Shown piece by piece: positions 10,700 to 21,463 of a DNA stretch of 64,000 nucleotides (its first letter is position 1; every line of letters begins with the position of its first letter). The notes beneath the pieces are model-generated. The model saw only the letters and a program-made list of their open reading frames with translations, was not told the DNA's origin and did no database searches. The DNA comes from Isoetes taiwanensis (Eukaryota > Streptophyta > Lycopodiopsida > Isoetales > Isoetaceae): assembly GCA_021234155.1 (NCBI GenBank), contig JAJEKV010000032.1, positions 2,634,783-2,698,782 on the forward strand, read 5' to 3'. Made by a program: the position numbers and the translations under genes.

Positions 10700-12100
10700 A
10701 AGTTGACGGCTCCAGTCTCCTTGACTCCAACAACATCGACAAATTGCTACCAGGCGTCGCCGATTCGTGCCAAGCACCTGCTCCTGTTTGTGGCATCGGC
10801 CGATTCATGCCAAGTGTTTCTGCCACAGGTTTCTACGTTAAAACTACTATCTATCTATCTATTTCTGTTCATGCCTGATCGGGTCTTCCATATCCAACCA
10901 CAGCCCCAATCTCACGGCCTAAAAAATAACCACCCAAGAAAAAATTCCAACACACACCCAACGATGAACTCTCAATGGTTCGGCACGTATAAAAAGCCCC
11001 TATTTGTTAATAAACTTTTTTTTCTCAATAAAAAAACTTGTAAAAAACCATTTGCCAACGTAATCTTGTATCGAATATATTAACAATGGCTCTTCTCCCA
11101 TTGTTCCAGTGTTGCATTTATAGATTCTGGGCTTATGCCCAACAATGCTGGGCACCAAAAATATCTAGAATCTAGATAATTTGATAATTAAAGGCAATTC
11201 TTTTTTCATGCAAACATTTTAATTCTTTTATATGTGAGATATATCCTCTAGGTAATCACTTTGCATCGCAATTGGGAGCTTTTCTTCTTTCACCAGCATT
11301 CTCAAAAATAGGTGGAGCATTGCTTCAAGCAATCACACTTTGCTCTAGTAGTACAATGCCTTTTTATCATGAAAACAAACACTCCACAATATCAAACAAA
11401 GCATATGCACGTTCTCCAACAAAGGATATTGGTGAGAATAATGCCCATATTTTCTTTTCTTTTTTTTTTGAAGGTAAGAGGATATTTTATTCATAAGATG
11501 GAAGTATTACAACATATAGATCCCTCATGGATCAAATAGAAAATTAAGCACATAAGATCCCACACGGATATGCCCATATTTTCTTACTTAGATCCAAGCA
11601 TGGATAATCACCTTGGCAACACAAGGTAATTGCAATTTTTTATATTGTAATATACAGATTTTTAGATGCATATATGGTTATGCAACATTTAACCAGTAAC
11701 ACTTTGGACTTGTTGTACTATATCTTCAATTGCATAATTAGATAGCATATAGCCAGCTTACAATAATACATCTAACCAGTTTAAACAATAGAGGTTTGGT
11801 TATCAGCCAGATTATCCTGCAATGAGATAATGGAAAAACATTTGGTCTTTTGCCTTTTAATATTGACTGTGGGTTCTCTAAAGACAACTTGAAATCACAA
11901 GCAATTGAGTAAAATCAAGTGTTTAGTAAATCACGTAAGCAAATTTCTGTTTTACTTGCATGAACAATTGGTCCTCGTGTCTCGATACACTGCAGCCAAT
12001 TGAACCCAATTAACCCCATTGTTTTTAACCACCACTAAGGTTTATACCTTGTTCACTTATCTCTATTTGGTCAAGTCTAAATCATGTTGCAGAACAAACA
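10700..12100. other. AT-rich stretch without a recognised gene
   Basis: It contains a short CTAT run near 10850, short unrecognised ORFs, and at 11458-11513 what looks like the complement of a LINE/SINE poly-A end (T-run, then the complement of AATAAAATATCC). Nothing else is supported. Confidence 0.5.
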
Positions 12101-12129
12101 TATAGAGCCTTTTGAAACATATAGGGCCT

Positions 12130-12660
12130 TGGTCGAGCTGGTTCTCCTGTAAGGGGCAGAGACGTGGGGTCTGGTGATATCCCTCGCCACCTGAAATGAC
12201 GCATCGCCTCCGCATTGAGACAGGTCGATGGACTCGAGAGGCACGTGAGGACAGGATCTGTCAGTATTGCCAACAAGATGCCATTGAGGATGAACGCCAT
12301 GCCCTTTAGACCTGCCCAACATTCGATCATTTCTAGGCATGTTATGTTCAGTTAGTTATGCCTGACCAGCCACTGCATGTGCTGTTGAACACGACGTCCG
12401 TGTGTTTGTTGGGATCATACCTTCAGGAGATTATGAATACACGGACTCAGCTGTGTCCTTCGAAGCAGTGTTCAATTGTCTCACACGATTGTACAGTCTA
12501 CTAGCATACTTATTACTGCTAAGGTTTTTCCCTCGAAAACTTTTCCCGGGGGGGGTTAATCCTGACAGTATTACGCTTGCTGCTCTCTTTGTTTAGGTCC
12601 TATAGGCCAATTGGTCTCCGTGGACGATAAAAATATATTCTATTCTATTCTTTATCCATG
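12130..12660 (+). mobile_element. LINE 3'-end fragment (copy 1), family with TTGGTCTCCGTGGACG tail
   Basis: The plus strand encodes LRIETGRW, then CQYC, then AIEDERHAL and a Cys, the zinc-knuckle region that follows the reverse transcriptase in plant LINEs; one in-frame stop interrupts it. Downstream, 12520-12545 holds an AAGGTTTT...AAAACTT inverted repeat, then ATTGGTCTCCGTGGACGATAAAA (about 12609) and a short (TATTC)n tail. The same protein and tail recur at 20.0-20.65 kb, and the tail again at 57.2 kb. It is 5'-truncated, as is usual for LINE insertions. Confidence 0.8.
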
Positions 12661-12904
12661 CAACACGAATATTCTTTATCCATGCAACAAGAATATTTCG
12701 TTGGACATAAAATAGAGATGCTTTTGTAGACTGAGTATATGAGTATCAACAAAATCTGCACAGTGAAGTGAAGTTGCTTGGAAACATACATCACAACTTC
12801 GAACGCAAAATGCAAAGCAGTAGTACAGAGAGTTTGTCCGCTAATCATAAGGACTTGTTAGCATGATCCATTACATTGGGTTGAGATAACAAACTCTGAA
12901 AGGA

Positions 12905-13955
12905 TCAAAACGAAGTTCTTTTGATTGTAGTTGGATCATCCTTCATATCCAAAAAATAGTTCAGCGATTTTTGGTCTATCATAGGTCTTTGCATGGCCTC
13001 CATTTCCTTATTATCAAAAGCTCTTCCTAAATGGGCTCTAAATCGAGCATCTCTTACAGAATGGGGATTGAAGAAAATTCTGTTTAAAACATTGGTACAA
13101 ACAGTGGCATTGTATGGTGTCCCCATTTGGGGGCCAGGGATCTCGCTCCGCATGTGGAAGCAGATTGAAGGAGTTCAGAAGATGTTCCTAAAGGAGGAAC
13201 TAGGAATTAGATCCCAAATTCCCTATGCCATCATGTTAGCCGAAGTAGGCATGTTTCCTCTTGAAATGGAAGGTCTATTCCAGACGATTAATTTCTTTAA
13301 CAGGGTCAAGATACAGAAATCAGACAGGTTATCTCGTCGGGCCATGACAAATTCTGACACAGGATGGATGAAGGACTTGATGACATGGGCAAATCGATGG
13401 GGTATAGATGAATCGAATTGGCCACATGATAAACAGGAAGCGAGAACTCTGTTAGATAAGCTTGCCCTAGACCGTTTATAGGAAGATCCGGGGAAGAGGA
13501 TGATACAGTATCAGAATAACATAAACCACATGGAAACCTATGAATGCCAGAAATACTTGAAGGCATGCCTACCAAGGTTCCAAAGCAGGTTGCTATCTAG
13601 ATACAGAACAGGTTCCCATAAACTGGCAGTAGAAACAGGCAGATGGTCAAAAACCCCAATAGAAGGCCGGGTTTGTCAATCATGCAAAACAGGAGACATT
13701 GAAGATGAACAACATGTTTTCCTACATTGTCCAGAGTATGTACATATCCGACATGTTTTCGGTATTCAAGTGGTCGATCTTTACTCATTATTTTCTCTTC
13801 CACCACTGACATTAGGACCATATATAAAGGCGGTGGATGCACACCGTTCCTTGTTACAAAAGCTGTAAAAATATTGTTTCATGTGCTCCATGGTCTCTCG
13901 AGGCCCAAGAGAGCAATAGATATAAATTAAATTAAATTAAATTAAATTGAATTGC
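12905..13955 (+). mobile_element. LINE 3'-end fragment of a second family with (AAATT)n tail
   Basis: One frame from 12993 to 13868 (292 codons) is open except for a single TAG at 13479-13481. It contains the LINE reverse transcriptase C-terminal region (LVQTVALYGVPIWG, then W-QIEGVQK-FL, then AEVGMFPLE) and a zinc knuckle with ETGRW, CQSC, IEDEQHVFLHC. After the stop a hairpin-like CTCTCGAGGCCCAAGAGAG is followed by (TAAAT)n at 13921-13950. The protein is related to, but distinct from, the family at 12.1 and 20 kb. The 5' end, including endonuclease and the polymerase catalytic site, is missing. Confidence 0.85.
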
Positions 13956-14732
13956 ACCATTCGATTAACGATATGTAGGGTGATGAATAATAACGTTAAA
14001 AATAGATTCTAGAAGAAATGTTTGCCCATTGAAGTTATCAAAAGTGTAGGCCTTAGGCCAAACTTGTTTCTAATTTCTAGACTAGAGAGAAGAAGATCCC
14101 GTTATGGGATATGATATCACAACTTTGATTGTCAAAACTCTTGTTGCAGCAATGCCTTAAAGTATAATCTAGGCAGGTTTCAGGACTTGTGCTCATGCAA
14201 GAATCAGCCATTGTAACATGATTGGTCGCATAAACAAGGAGAGCATCTTCTTTAAGTCTGTGAAAAGATTGATGCTGAAAGGAAGGCAATGTGACCTGTT
14301 GAAGCCTTCCAAACAGACACAAAAACAGAGATCTAGAAAATGGTTCAGGCAATGGCATGACACTTACATAAACAGTCCGACGGAACCTGATTTAAAAACT
14401 GGAAAGTACTTGACTCACACAGCTCGTGTTCAGCTCTAAACGTAATTTTCTTTGATTTCACTGCCAAAAGCCCCAATATGACATGTCAGCTGCAACAAAA
14501 ATGCATTCTGCGACCTGCAACACTCAGTCGAGGTTGGTCCATCCAGTCACAAATTGCTAAATAAAGTTTGAAAGATCAACAAAACCTGCTGGAATGTCAA
14601 GTCGCAGTTGATCTATTCATTTTTGGTACATGTTGAATACTCCGTTCTCACCCACAGCAAGGGGGTTTGCCCCCAAAGGGCAACCCAAAATTGTCAATCT
14701 CCAGAGACAATTATTTATACAGGGTGATTTAT
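13956..14732. other. Intergenic DNA, nothing recognised
   Basis: Short ORFs on both strands carry no known motif. Confidence 0.5.
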
Positions 14733-15360
14733 ACTCTAAAATTCCAACCTCCATTAGCAAGTGCTTCAGGAGTTATTAAATGTCCACATGACGTACTTAT
14801 AGAGGATGAACGTGATAAACACACATTGCAGCAAACATCTGGCTTCTCGTATCTTCCAGAAGTGCCCAGTTTCTTTCTTTTTGTAAAATGGGGCATCATA
14901 GGGTCCAGTGAGGAAACATCCCTGGAATAATGGTATTATACTTAAACAGATGAAGGTAGAACACTGCATAAGTCTGCAGGCGAGCCACCTTTTGTATACA
15001 TGCAGAATTTCTGAGACGTGTGAGTTAGCCGTCTCATTGGCTTCGAGTTAGAAATAGGAGAAATTCAAACACTCTAGAACTCCAGCCTCTATTGGGCAAG
15101 CATTTCCAGAGTTACCAAAATGTCATCTTGAGAGGAAGAACGTGATAAGCAGAGTTGCAGCAGGCTTCTCATATCTGAATGTAGAAGCGCCCAGTTCCCT
15201 TCTTCTTGTAAAATGGAGCATCATAGTGTCCAGTCAGAAACATCCCTGAAATAATGGTTCACACTTTAAAACAGATGAAGCTGAATATTGCATAAGTCCG
15301 CAGGTAAGCCACCTTTTGTATGCATGCTGATCAAGTCCTAACAGAATTTCTGAGACGTGT
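14733..15360. repeat. Tandem duplication of about 290 bases downstream of the PPR gene
   Basis: Units at 14733-15021 and 15071-15360 both run from ACTCTA(A/G)AA to AATTTCTGAGACGTGT and share most internal blocks (for example CATCATAG-GTCCAGT and AAACATCCCTG). They differ by many substitutions and small indels, so the duplication is old. The block lies 3' of the PPR gene on its strand. Confidence 0.85.
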
Positions 15361-15625
15361 CTGAGAAATCTGACAATGTATTTCTTATCCTTCTCTTCGG
15401 CTTCAGGCCTTCACACCATGGAAGATAAAGAGGATGCAGTTTACCTTTATGAGCTTCAAACTATAACACACGGGAGATAGCAAAAGTATCCTCTGTGAGA
15501 TGCCGTCTTTCCATTATTATCCTTGTTTGGTTGTTGTCATGACTAGAATTTTTAAAATAAGGTTTGATCAAGTATGAAATCATATATCAAAATGACGATG
15601 GAAAGATCTTAATGCTTTTTTTGGC

Positions 15626-17632
15626 TCATGTTGTGCTTGAACATAGCTGACGACCTGCTGAAGCATAAGTGTTCGACAATAGTATATATGATACAGAATC
15701 TTCAGGATCTAACTCAAGAATGCACTTTGCAGCAAGTCTTCCTCGTTCAACATCACTATGCATTGTGCATGCTCCAAGCATTGCCGTCCAGGATCGAACA
15801 CTAGGCAATTCAAACATATTATTTATAAAATCTTCTGCCTCGTCCAGCCATGCTGCCCGCCCAAAAAGGTCAATTATCGAAGTTGAGTGTTCTAGTCCCT
15901 GTAGTAAATTCCAATCACAACTCATAGAAACAAAATGGTGATTGGCTTCATCCACCAAGCCAGAATAACAATATGCAGATAGTGCATTTAAAAATGTGAC
16001 CCTATTTGGTTGAATGCCTTCTAGCTGCATCTGCTGAGGAAATGCAGTGGCTGCATATCCAAAACCATGCTGAGCATAGGCTCCAATAATGGCATTCCAT
16101 GAAACTATATCACGCTCACTCATTTGATTGAAAATTTGTTCTGCACTTTCAAGACAACCAGACTTAGCATACAAATTAATAACTGTATTTCCAATATTTA
16201 TGTCTGACCCAAATCCACCGCTTATGATTTGCGCATGTAAATGCTTTCCTTTTGCCAAGGCTGCTTCACTTGCAAGAGCATCTAAAGTGCTGACGAATGT
16301 TACGTTATTTGGCACCATATTTTCACATTGCATTTGCTCAAACAATTTAAAAGCTTCCTCCCCACAATTTAGATGAGCATATGCTGCAATCATAGAACTC
16401 CATGTGACCACATCACGCTTAGGCATTCTGTCAAATACACAGAACGCATCCTTGAGGCTGTGACACTTGCCATAGGCCTTGATAAGAGAATTCATGACAA
16501 CTTCATCTAATTCACTCCTAATGGTATTGAGGTAAGCATGCATCCATCTTGCTTCAGGCAAGCAATCAGAATCAAGAAATGCATCGAGTATGCTCACATA
16601 AGTCACTTTGTCTGGAAACACCTCTTGTAAGTGCATTTTCTGAAACAAATAAATTGCGTTCTTTCTATCCTCATGTTGAGCATATGCTGCAATTGCCAGT
16701 GTCCATGAGATCACGTTCCGCTCGTCCATGTTCTCAAATGTTCTCCCAACGTCCTCCAAACTCCCACATCTGGCATACATCTTCATTAGAGCATTGGCTA
16801 CACTAACATTTGAATCTAGACCACTCTGACTAATATGCAGATGCATCTTTCTCCCTTCCTCCAAGTTTGAGAATATGTCTAGCATTGTAACAAAGGTAAC
16901 CTTGTCAGGACTTATCCCTTGTACGTGCATTTGTAAAAAGAGATGCAAAGCGTCATGCCCATGCCCCTGTTGAGCATATGCCGCAATCATGGTATTCCAT
17001 GAAACCATATCCAATTCCTGCATTATATCAAAAACACTCCGTGCATCTATCAGGCTTCCACATCGCACATAGGCTCCAACTAGCATATTCCACGAAAAGA
17101 CATTTCTTTGGCCTATTGCTTGAAAGGCAGTCCATGCACTTTGAGAACTTCCACATTTTCCATACATCTCTATAAGAAGATTTCCCACAAACTTCTCCCT
17201 CTTAGTCCCATATCTCACAATGTTTGCATGAACCAGTTTACCTTCTGACAAAGCGCCCGCATTACCGCATAATCTTATCCCAGATACATACAGTTCATGT
17301 TCACTTCCAAGGTTTTTCTGGTCCTTCAAAGCCCACTTAGATCTCTCTTTAACAAGCTCTTCTTTTACTCTCTCGGATTGATTATTATCAATTGTAATTT
17401 CCTGCCATTTCTCCTTTTGAAATGAATCCAAGGTAGAGAGTTGTCTAAAATCCTTCCTCGTCCATCCCACACCAAATTCAGTAAATTTAATATTCATATA
17501 TATACTCATAAATATGTTCCTCAATATTTGGAACTTAGAGCTGCTGCAACAACTTCGTTGTATCAGCATACCTAAGAAGTGTACATACATAAGTGTAGTG
17601 ATCTGATAGGCGTAGTAAGCGCATTCCGTCAT
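15626..17632 (-). CDS. PLS-class pentatricopeptide-repeat protein, truncated E region
   Basis: A single uninterrupted 668-codon ORF. The first ~105 residues have no PPR pattern and contain a hydrophobic, basic start that could be an organelle-targeting or mis-assigned region; Met residues at about 16, 22 and 41 are alternative starts. From about residue 110 the protein is an array of PLS-type repeats, with recurring VSWNTMIAAYAQ-like, MYAKCGSL-like and PDKVTFV-like segments. Family members bind organellar RNA and often direct C-to-U editing. The C-terminus has the beginning of an E motif (SWTAMLGAC, then SYILLSNTYASAGR) and stops after LCSSTT, with no E2 or DYW domain. It could act with a partner DYW protein, be spliced to a downstream exon, or be truncated. 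The style fits ferns and lycophytes. Confidence 0.9.
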   Translation of the reverse strand: MTECAYYAYQITTLMYVHFLGMLIQRSCCSSSKFQILRNIFMSIYMNIKFTEFGVGWTRKDFRQLSTLDSFQKEKWQEITIDNNQSERVKEELVKERSKWALKDQKNLGSEHELYVSGIRLCGNAGALSEGKLVHANIVRYGTKREKFVGNLLIEMYGKCGSSQSAWTAFQAIGQRNVFSWNMLVGAYVRCGSLIDARSVFDIMQELDMVSWNTMIAAYAQQGHGHDALHLFLQMHVQGISPDKVTFVTMLDIFSNLEEGRKMHLHISQSGLDSNVSVANALMKMYARCGSLEDVGRTFENMDERNVISWTLAIAAYAQHEDRKNAIYLFQKMHLQEVFPDKVTYVSILDAFLDSDCLPEARWMHAYLNTIRSELDEVVMNSLIKAYGKCHSLKDAFCVFDRMPKRDVVTWSSMIAAYAHLNCGEEAFKLFEQMQCENMVPNNVTFVSTLDALASEAALAKGKHLHAQIISGGFGSDINIGNTVINLYAKSGCLESAEQIFNQMSERDIVSWNAIIGAYAQHGFGYAATAFPQQMQLEGIQPNRVTFLNALSAYCYSGLVDEANHHFVSMSCDWNLLQGLEHSTSIIDLFGRAAWLDEAEDFINNMFELPSVRSWTAMLGACTMHSDVERGRLAAKCILELDPEDSVSYILLSNTYASAGRQLCSSTT

Positions 17633-17639
17633 ACTATCT

Positions 17640-18255
17640 TCAGAGTTCTAAGTAAAAATGATCAAGTAGAAGATTTGTCTGGTTCAAAAGAAGAAAAAGG
17701 AACATCATATCATCAAATTCTGTACCTTCAAGCCTCTGAAGGTTCTGTCCTAGAAAATGTGCGTTCTCATTCTCCACCAAATTAGCACAAAGGCATTACT
17801 TGGCTCTTTAACGTTCAAAAAAAGAGGACCTTCCCACGAAGTAGGAATTTAACATCTAATTAGGTCTACTACTGAAGATCATATTATATAAGACAAAAAT
17901 AAAAAAGAAGGGATCCACCTTGTTATCAATGTTGGCATTGCCTTCCGTCATCCTTTTCAATCCGTCTAGGAATGTATTCTGCTGATTGGAGTGTTTTAGT
18001 GAACCTCTCTTTTTTACGGCAATCAATGTTATTCTAATAGCAAACCTATGGTTTCGGGGTCTGCGGTAACGTGATCATGATTTCATTCATAGAAGAGCTA
18101 ACCTTGGACGGAATCTTCCTCATGGGCGATCACGATTTGCTTACAGGCATCAAATCGATCGCTGAGACGTCTTTAGCAGAGGAACGGGAGATCGAGTGGA
18201 GATCAAGACATGTTTTCTTGATGAAAAATCGCCATGTTTGGGGGTGAAATACCCT
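17640..18255. other. Upstream flank of the PPR gene
   Basis: AT-rich; presumably contains the PPR promoter on the minus strand, but I could not pin a TATA box with confidence. Confidence 0.4.
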
Positions 18256-18424
18256 GGTGTGTAGCAGGAAAAGGAATATGCTAGACATGCACCAAAAAAA
18301 CGGAGGAGGGGTTAAACCCCTCCGAGAGCCCATTACAGCAAATAAATGAGCACCAATTTACTATCTCAAAGCTTTGAACGAGGATGATATTATCCCATTA
18401 GAGTGTCACTCCAGTTACTCTACA
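18256..18424. repeat. Dispersed direct repeat of about 167 bases, copy 1
   Basis: Begins GGTGTGTAGCAGGAAAAGG and ends CACTCCAGTTACTCTACA. It contains a near-perfect palindrome GGAGGGGTTAAACCCCTCC at about 18303-18321. Copy 2 is at 23620-23787. The ends TG...CA resemble an LTR, but there is no primer site or target duplication, so it is left as a repeat. Confidence 0.85.
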
Positions 18425-18738
18425 TCTTTCTTATCTTTCTTATTATCTTTCTTATTAAAAAGGGATGATGTTGGGTTTTGTGCCGGAACGCCGCATGTGC
18501 AGACGCATGCGGCGTTCCTTGCTACCAGCAATGCCCAGCATTGATTGACAGTTTTTGAACTGGCGAAGAATTATAATATGAACTATCTTCCTTCCTTCCT
18601 CCGTACTCTTCTATTTGGCGCGCAGGAATTTGGGCGCTCAAGCTTGAGCTGGGCCATGTGCCGTGGTTTGTATCAAAATAGCAAAACCATGGGTGATAGC
18701 ATAAATTGCGAGTTAACACGCCTCAGTTTTTTTTACAG

Positions 18739-18966
18739 CACCAGCTTTTGCCAAATCCAAGACTTCCGGGTCAATGCAGGATCACTTTTGGTGATTCCGC
18801 TGATTACACACAGGTAAGATAGCATTCAGAAGCTATTTGGTGTTCTTTCGCTTTGGCACAGATAACAAAGCTTAAGCATCAATCCTGTCTATATTGCAGG
18901 TTACCCACGTTTTTCACTCAGCAACTTGGCAGGATCTCTTCTGGTGATTGCACTGATTACACATAG
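18739..18966 (+). other. Pair of duplicated candidate exons
   Basis: Two related segments, 18739-18813 (75 bases, open) and 18900-18966, are each bounded by an AG acceptor (TTTTACAG, ATATTGCAG) and the same donor GTAAGATAGCAT. Both encode similar peptides (LPNPRLPGQCRITFGDSADYT against LPTFF-QQLGRISSGDCTDYT). The second copy ends in a stop just before the donor. The parent gene is not recognised. Confidence 0.5.
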
Positions 18967-19208
18967 GTAAGATAGCATACGAAGATACTTAATAAAAATG
19001 ACAACGACGATATCTGCTCGCAAACAAAAGCCCGGCGGCAGCTTAGCCATGGTCTAGTCGCTCAGAGTTTTATTTTGATTTGATTCTATGTCTGTTGCTC
19101 CCTTTTTGGAACTGTTTCCTTATCTATTTTTTCATATGAAAAATGAGCCAGTTCTGTTCAATGATTCTAGGTACCATAAGGCTCAGGCAGAGAAGTATTT
19201 TATATAGT

Positions 19209-19979
19209 TCTGTGCACGTTATTTTCAGTTCAAACAATGGCATGGCATGTCATATAATCGCTTTGGTTCTACATATATTAGTTTTCCAGTTCATACAACA
19301 ATTTTCTTTCAGTGTTCTAATTTCATGTGACATGCAGATTAAACAACAATTTGGTGTTCTTGTTGCAAATGTATTTGACTTGATCACTATTATGCCTAGC
19401 GAACGACGACTACAAGCAGTCCACCATCTAAGCATCAAGGTAAATAACATTTTGTATCTTATCTACCTCTGAAAAGAACCCTAAGCATGCTTGGGAACGT
19501 GAAGATGCAAAGCTCTTGCAACAATGCGCAAGGCCCTTGGAGCAAATATCCTAGACAGGCATCATGCCTAACCACAGAAGCCATCACTGCATCTGCTCAC
19601 AAATAAAAGACTTGCAGCAGCCTATCCTTGCATCTACCTATTTTAACATGGATCCAACCTGCATACTAGCTCTAGCTAGGCTTGCACTAAGTAGGCACAT
19701 CTCTACTAAGGATCTCTGTACTAAGTAGACCCATCTCTAACTATTCATGCACTTATCAGAGCCATCATCACTATTGTATTGCTCATAATGCCACAGCATT
19801 ATAATTCCCTGCACATGCGCTTAAAAACATCATATTTTGTTAATCAAGATCTTTTTTTTTGTTGCTAAATATAATCGAAAGCCTTTAGGGTAACTATTTC
19901 CTTGGCATTTTTCTTTCAGTATCTAACTTCATGTATGACATTAGACATGCAGATTAGGCAGCAATTTGGAGTTCATGTG
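19209..19979 (+). repeat. Tandem segment unit 1 with a candidate 102-base exon
   Basis: Unit 1 of a tandem duplication (19209-19979 against 20650-21385). At 19338-19439 a 34-codon open segment is bounded by CATGCAG and GTAAAT; it encodes IKQQFGVLVANVFDLIT then MPSERRLQAVHHLS. Near 19944 a second, partial version begins IRQQFGV after another CATGCAG, so exon duplication also occurred within the unit. I do not recognise the protein. Confidence 0.7.
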
Positions 19980-20022
19980 CATATTATTTTCAATTCAAAC
20001 AATGGCATGGCATGTCATGTCA

Positions 20023-20651
20023 TGTCGTTTTTCTCAAAAGATATGGGACGCAGTTACTTTGGCCCAAGTGAAAACTGGTCATTATCATGCACACATAAAT
20101 CCCAACTTGGCACCAGGGCCCCAAGCTTATTTGCTTGCTTCATTGTCCAGGAACAAGCTTGTAGCTATTGCATCAATTCGCATGGGGTCCCACGGGCTAC
20201 GGATTGAGACAGGTAGATGGGATCGGCCGCAATTGCCGCGAGAAGCGAGACTATGTGCCTGTTGCCAGTTACAGGTTATTGAAGATGAAAGCCATACTCT
20301 TCTGAGTTGCCCTGCTTTTGAGATAGTCCGGAATCATTTTTTGACCTTATCATTCCATTCCACGCTTGCACAACTTCTCAGAGCACCATATGTGCATGAC
20401 TTGGCATTATACATACTTGAGGTTCTAGATAAACGTCTGCAATTACTGAGCCCTCAGTAGTCATTATCTCCGCTTGTCTAGTACCATCATTACTGCAAAG
20501 GTTTTTCCCTTGAAAACCTTTCGAGGCAGGGGTTTTTTAATCCTAGTAGTAATGATTGTACTAGCCCATTGTATGGGTCCCATGACCTATTGGTCTCCGT
20601 GGACGTTAAAAAACTATTCTATTCTATTCTATTCTATTCTATTCTATTCTA
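20023..20651 (+). mobile_element. LINE 3'-end fragment (copy 2), same family as 12.13 kb
   Basis: An open frame to 20460 encodes HINPNLAPGPQAYLLASL, then RIETGRW, CACC, VIEDESHTLLSCP, the post-polymerase zinc knuckle of a LINE. The 3' part has AAGGTTTTTCCCTTGAAAACCTT (about 20497-20519, a perfect 8-base stem), then CCTATTGGTCTCCGTGGACG and (ATTCT)n at 20612-20651. It sits precisely at the junction between the two tandem units, so it was probably inserted after the duplication, with loss of a few bases. Confidence 0.88.
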
Positions 20652-21385
20652 CACATATTAGTTTTCCAGTTCATACAACAATTTTCTTTCATTGTTCTAA
20701 TTTCATGTGACATGCAGATTAAACAACAATTTGGTGTTCTTGTTGCAAATATGTTTGACTTGATCACTGTTATGCCTAGCGAACGACGACTACAAGCAGT
20801 CCACCATCTAAGCATCAAGGTAAATAACATTTTGTATCTTATCTCTGTCCTGCAGCAACCCCTAAGCATGCATGGGAACGTGAAGATGCAAAGCTCTTGC
20901 AACAATGTGCAAGGCCCTTTGAGAAAATATCCTAGACAGGCATCATGCCTAACCACATAAGCCATCACTGCATCTGCTCACAAATAAAAGCCTTGCAGCA
21001 GCCTATCCTTGCATCTACCTATTTTAACATGGATCCAACCTATCAAGCATGAGGCATTTCAAAGCATACTAGCTCTAGCTAGGCTTGCACTAAGTAGGCA
21101 CATCTCTACTAAGGATCTCTGTACTAATTAGACCCATCTCTAACTATTCATGCACTTATCAGAGCCATCATCACTATTGTATTGCTCATAATGCCATAGC
21201 ATTATAATTCCCTGCACATGCGCTTAAAAACATCATATTTTGTTAATCAAGATCTTTGTTTTGCGTTGCTAAATATAATCGAAAGCCTTTAGGGTAACTA
21301 TTTTCTTGGCATTTTTCTTTCAATATCTAACTTCATGTATGACATCAGACATGCAGATTAGGCAGCAATTTGGAGTTCCTGTTGT
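20650..21385 (+). repeat. Tandem segment unit 2 with a second copy of the 102-base exon
   Basis: Nearly identical to unit 1 apart from a 24-base insertion near 21036. The candidate exon at 20718-20819 keeps length, open frame and both splice motifs, with only two amino-acid changes (V to M, I to V) from unit 1. Confidence 0.85.
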
Positions 21386-21463
21386 AAATGGTAGGCCTTG
21401 ATCACTGGTACATAATTTCATTTGTTATTTTACTACAACCATGTGTTCTAATAGCAAGTTGCC

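Noticed and set aside
10032-10700. 222-codon plus-strand Ser/Phe/Leu-rich ORF
   Set aside because: It is the translation of a polypyrimidine tract; the minus-strand AT-hook frame is at least as plausible, and both are weak.
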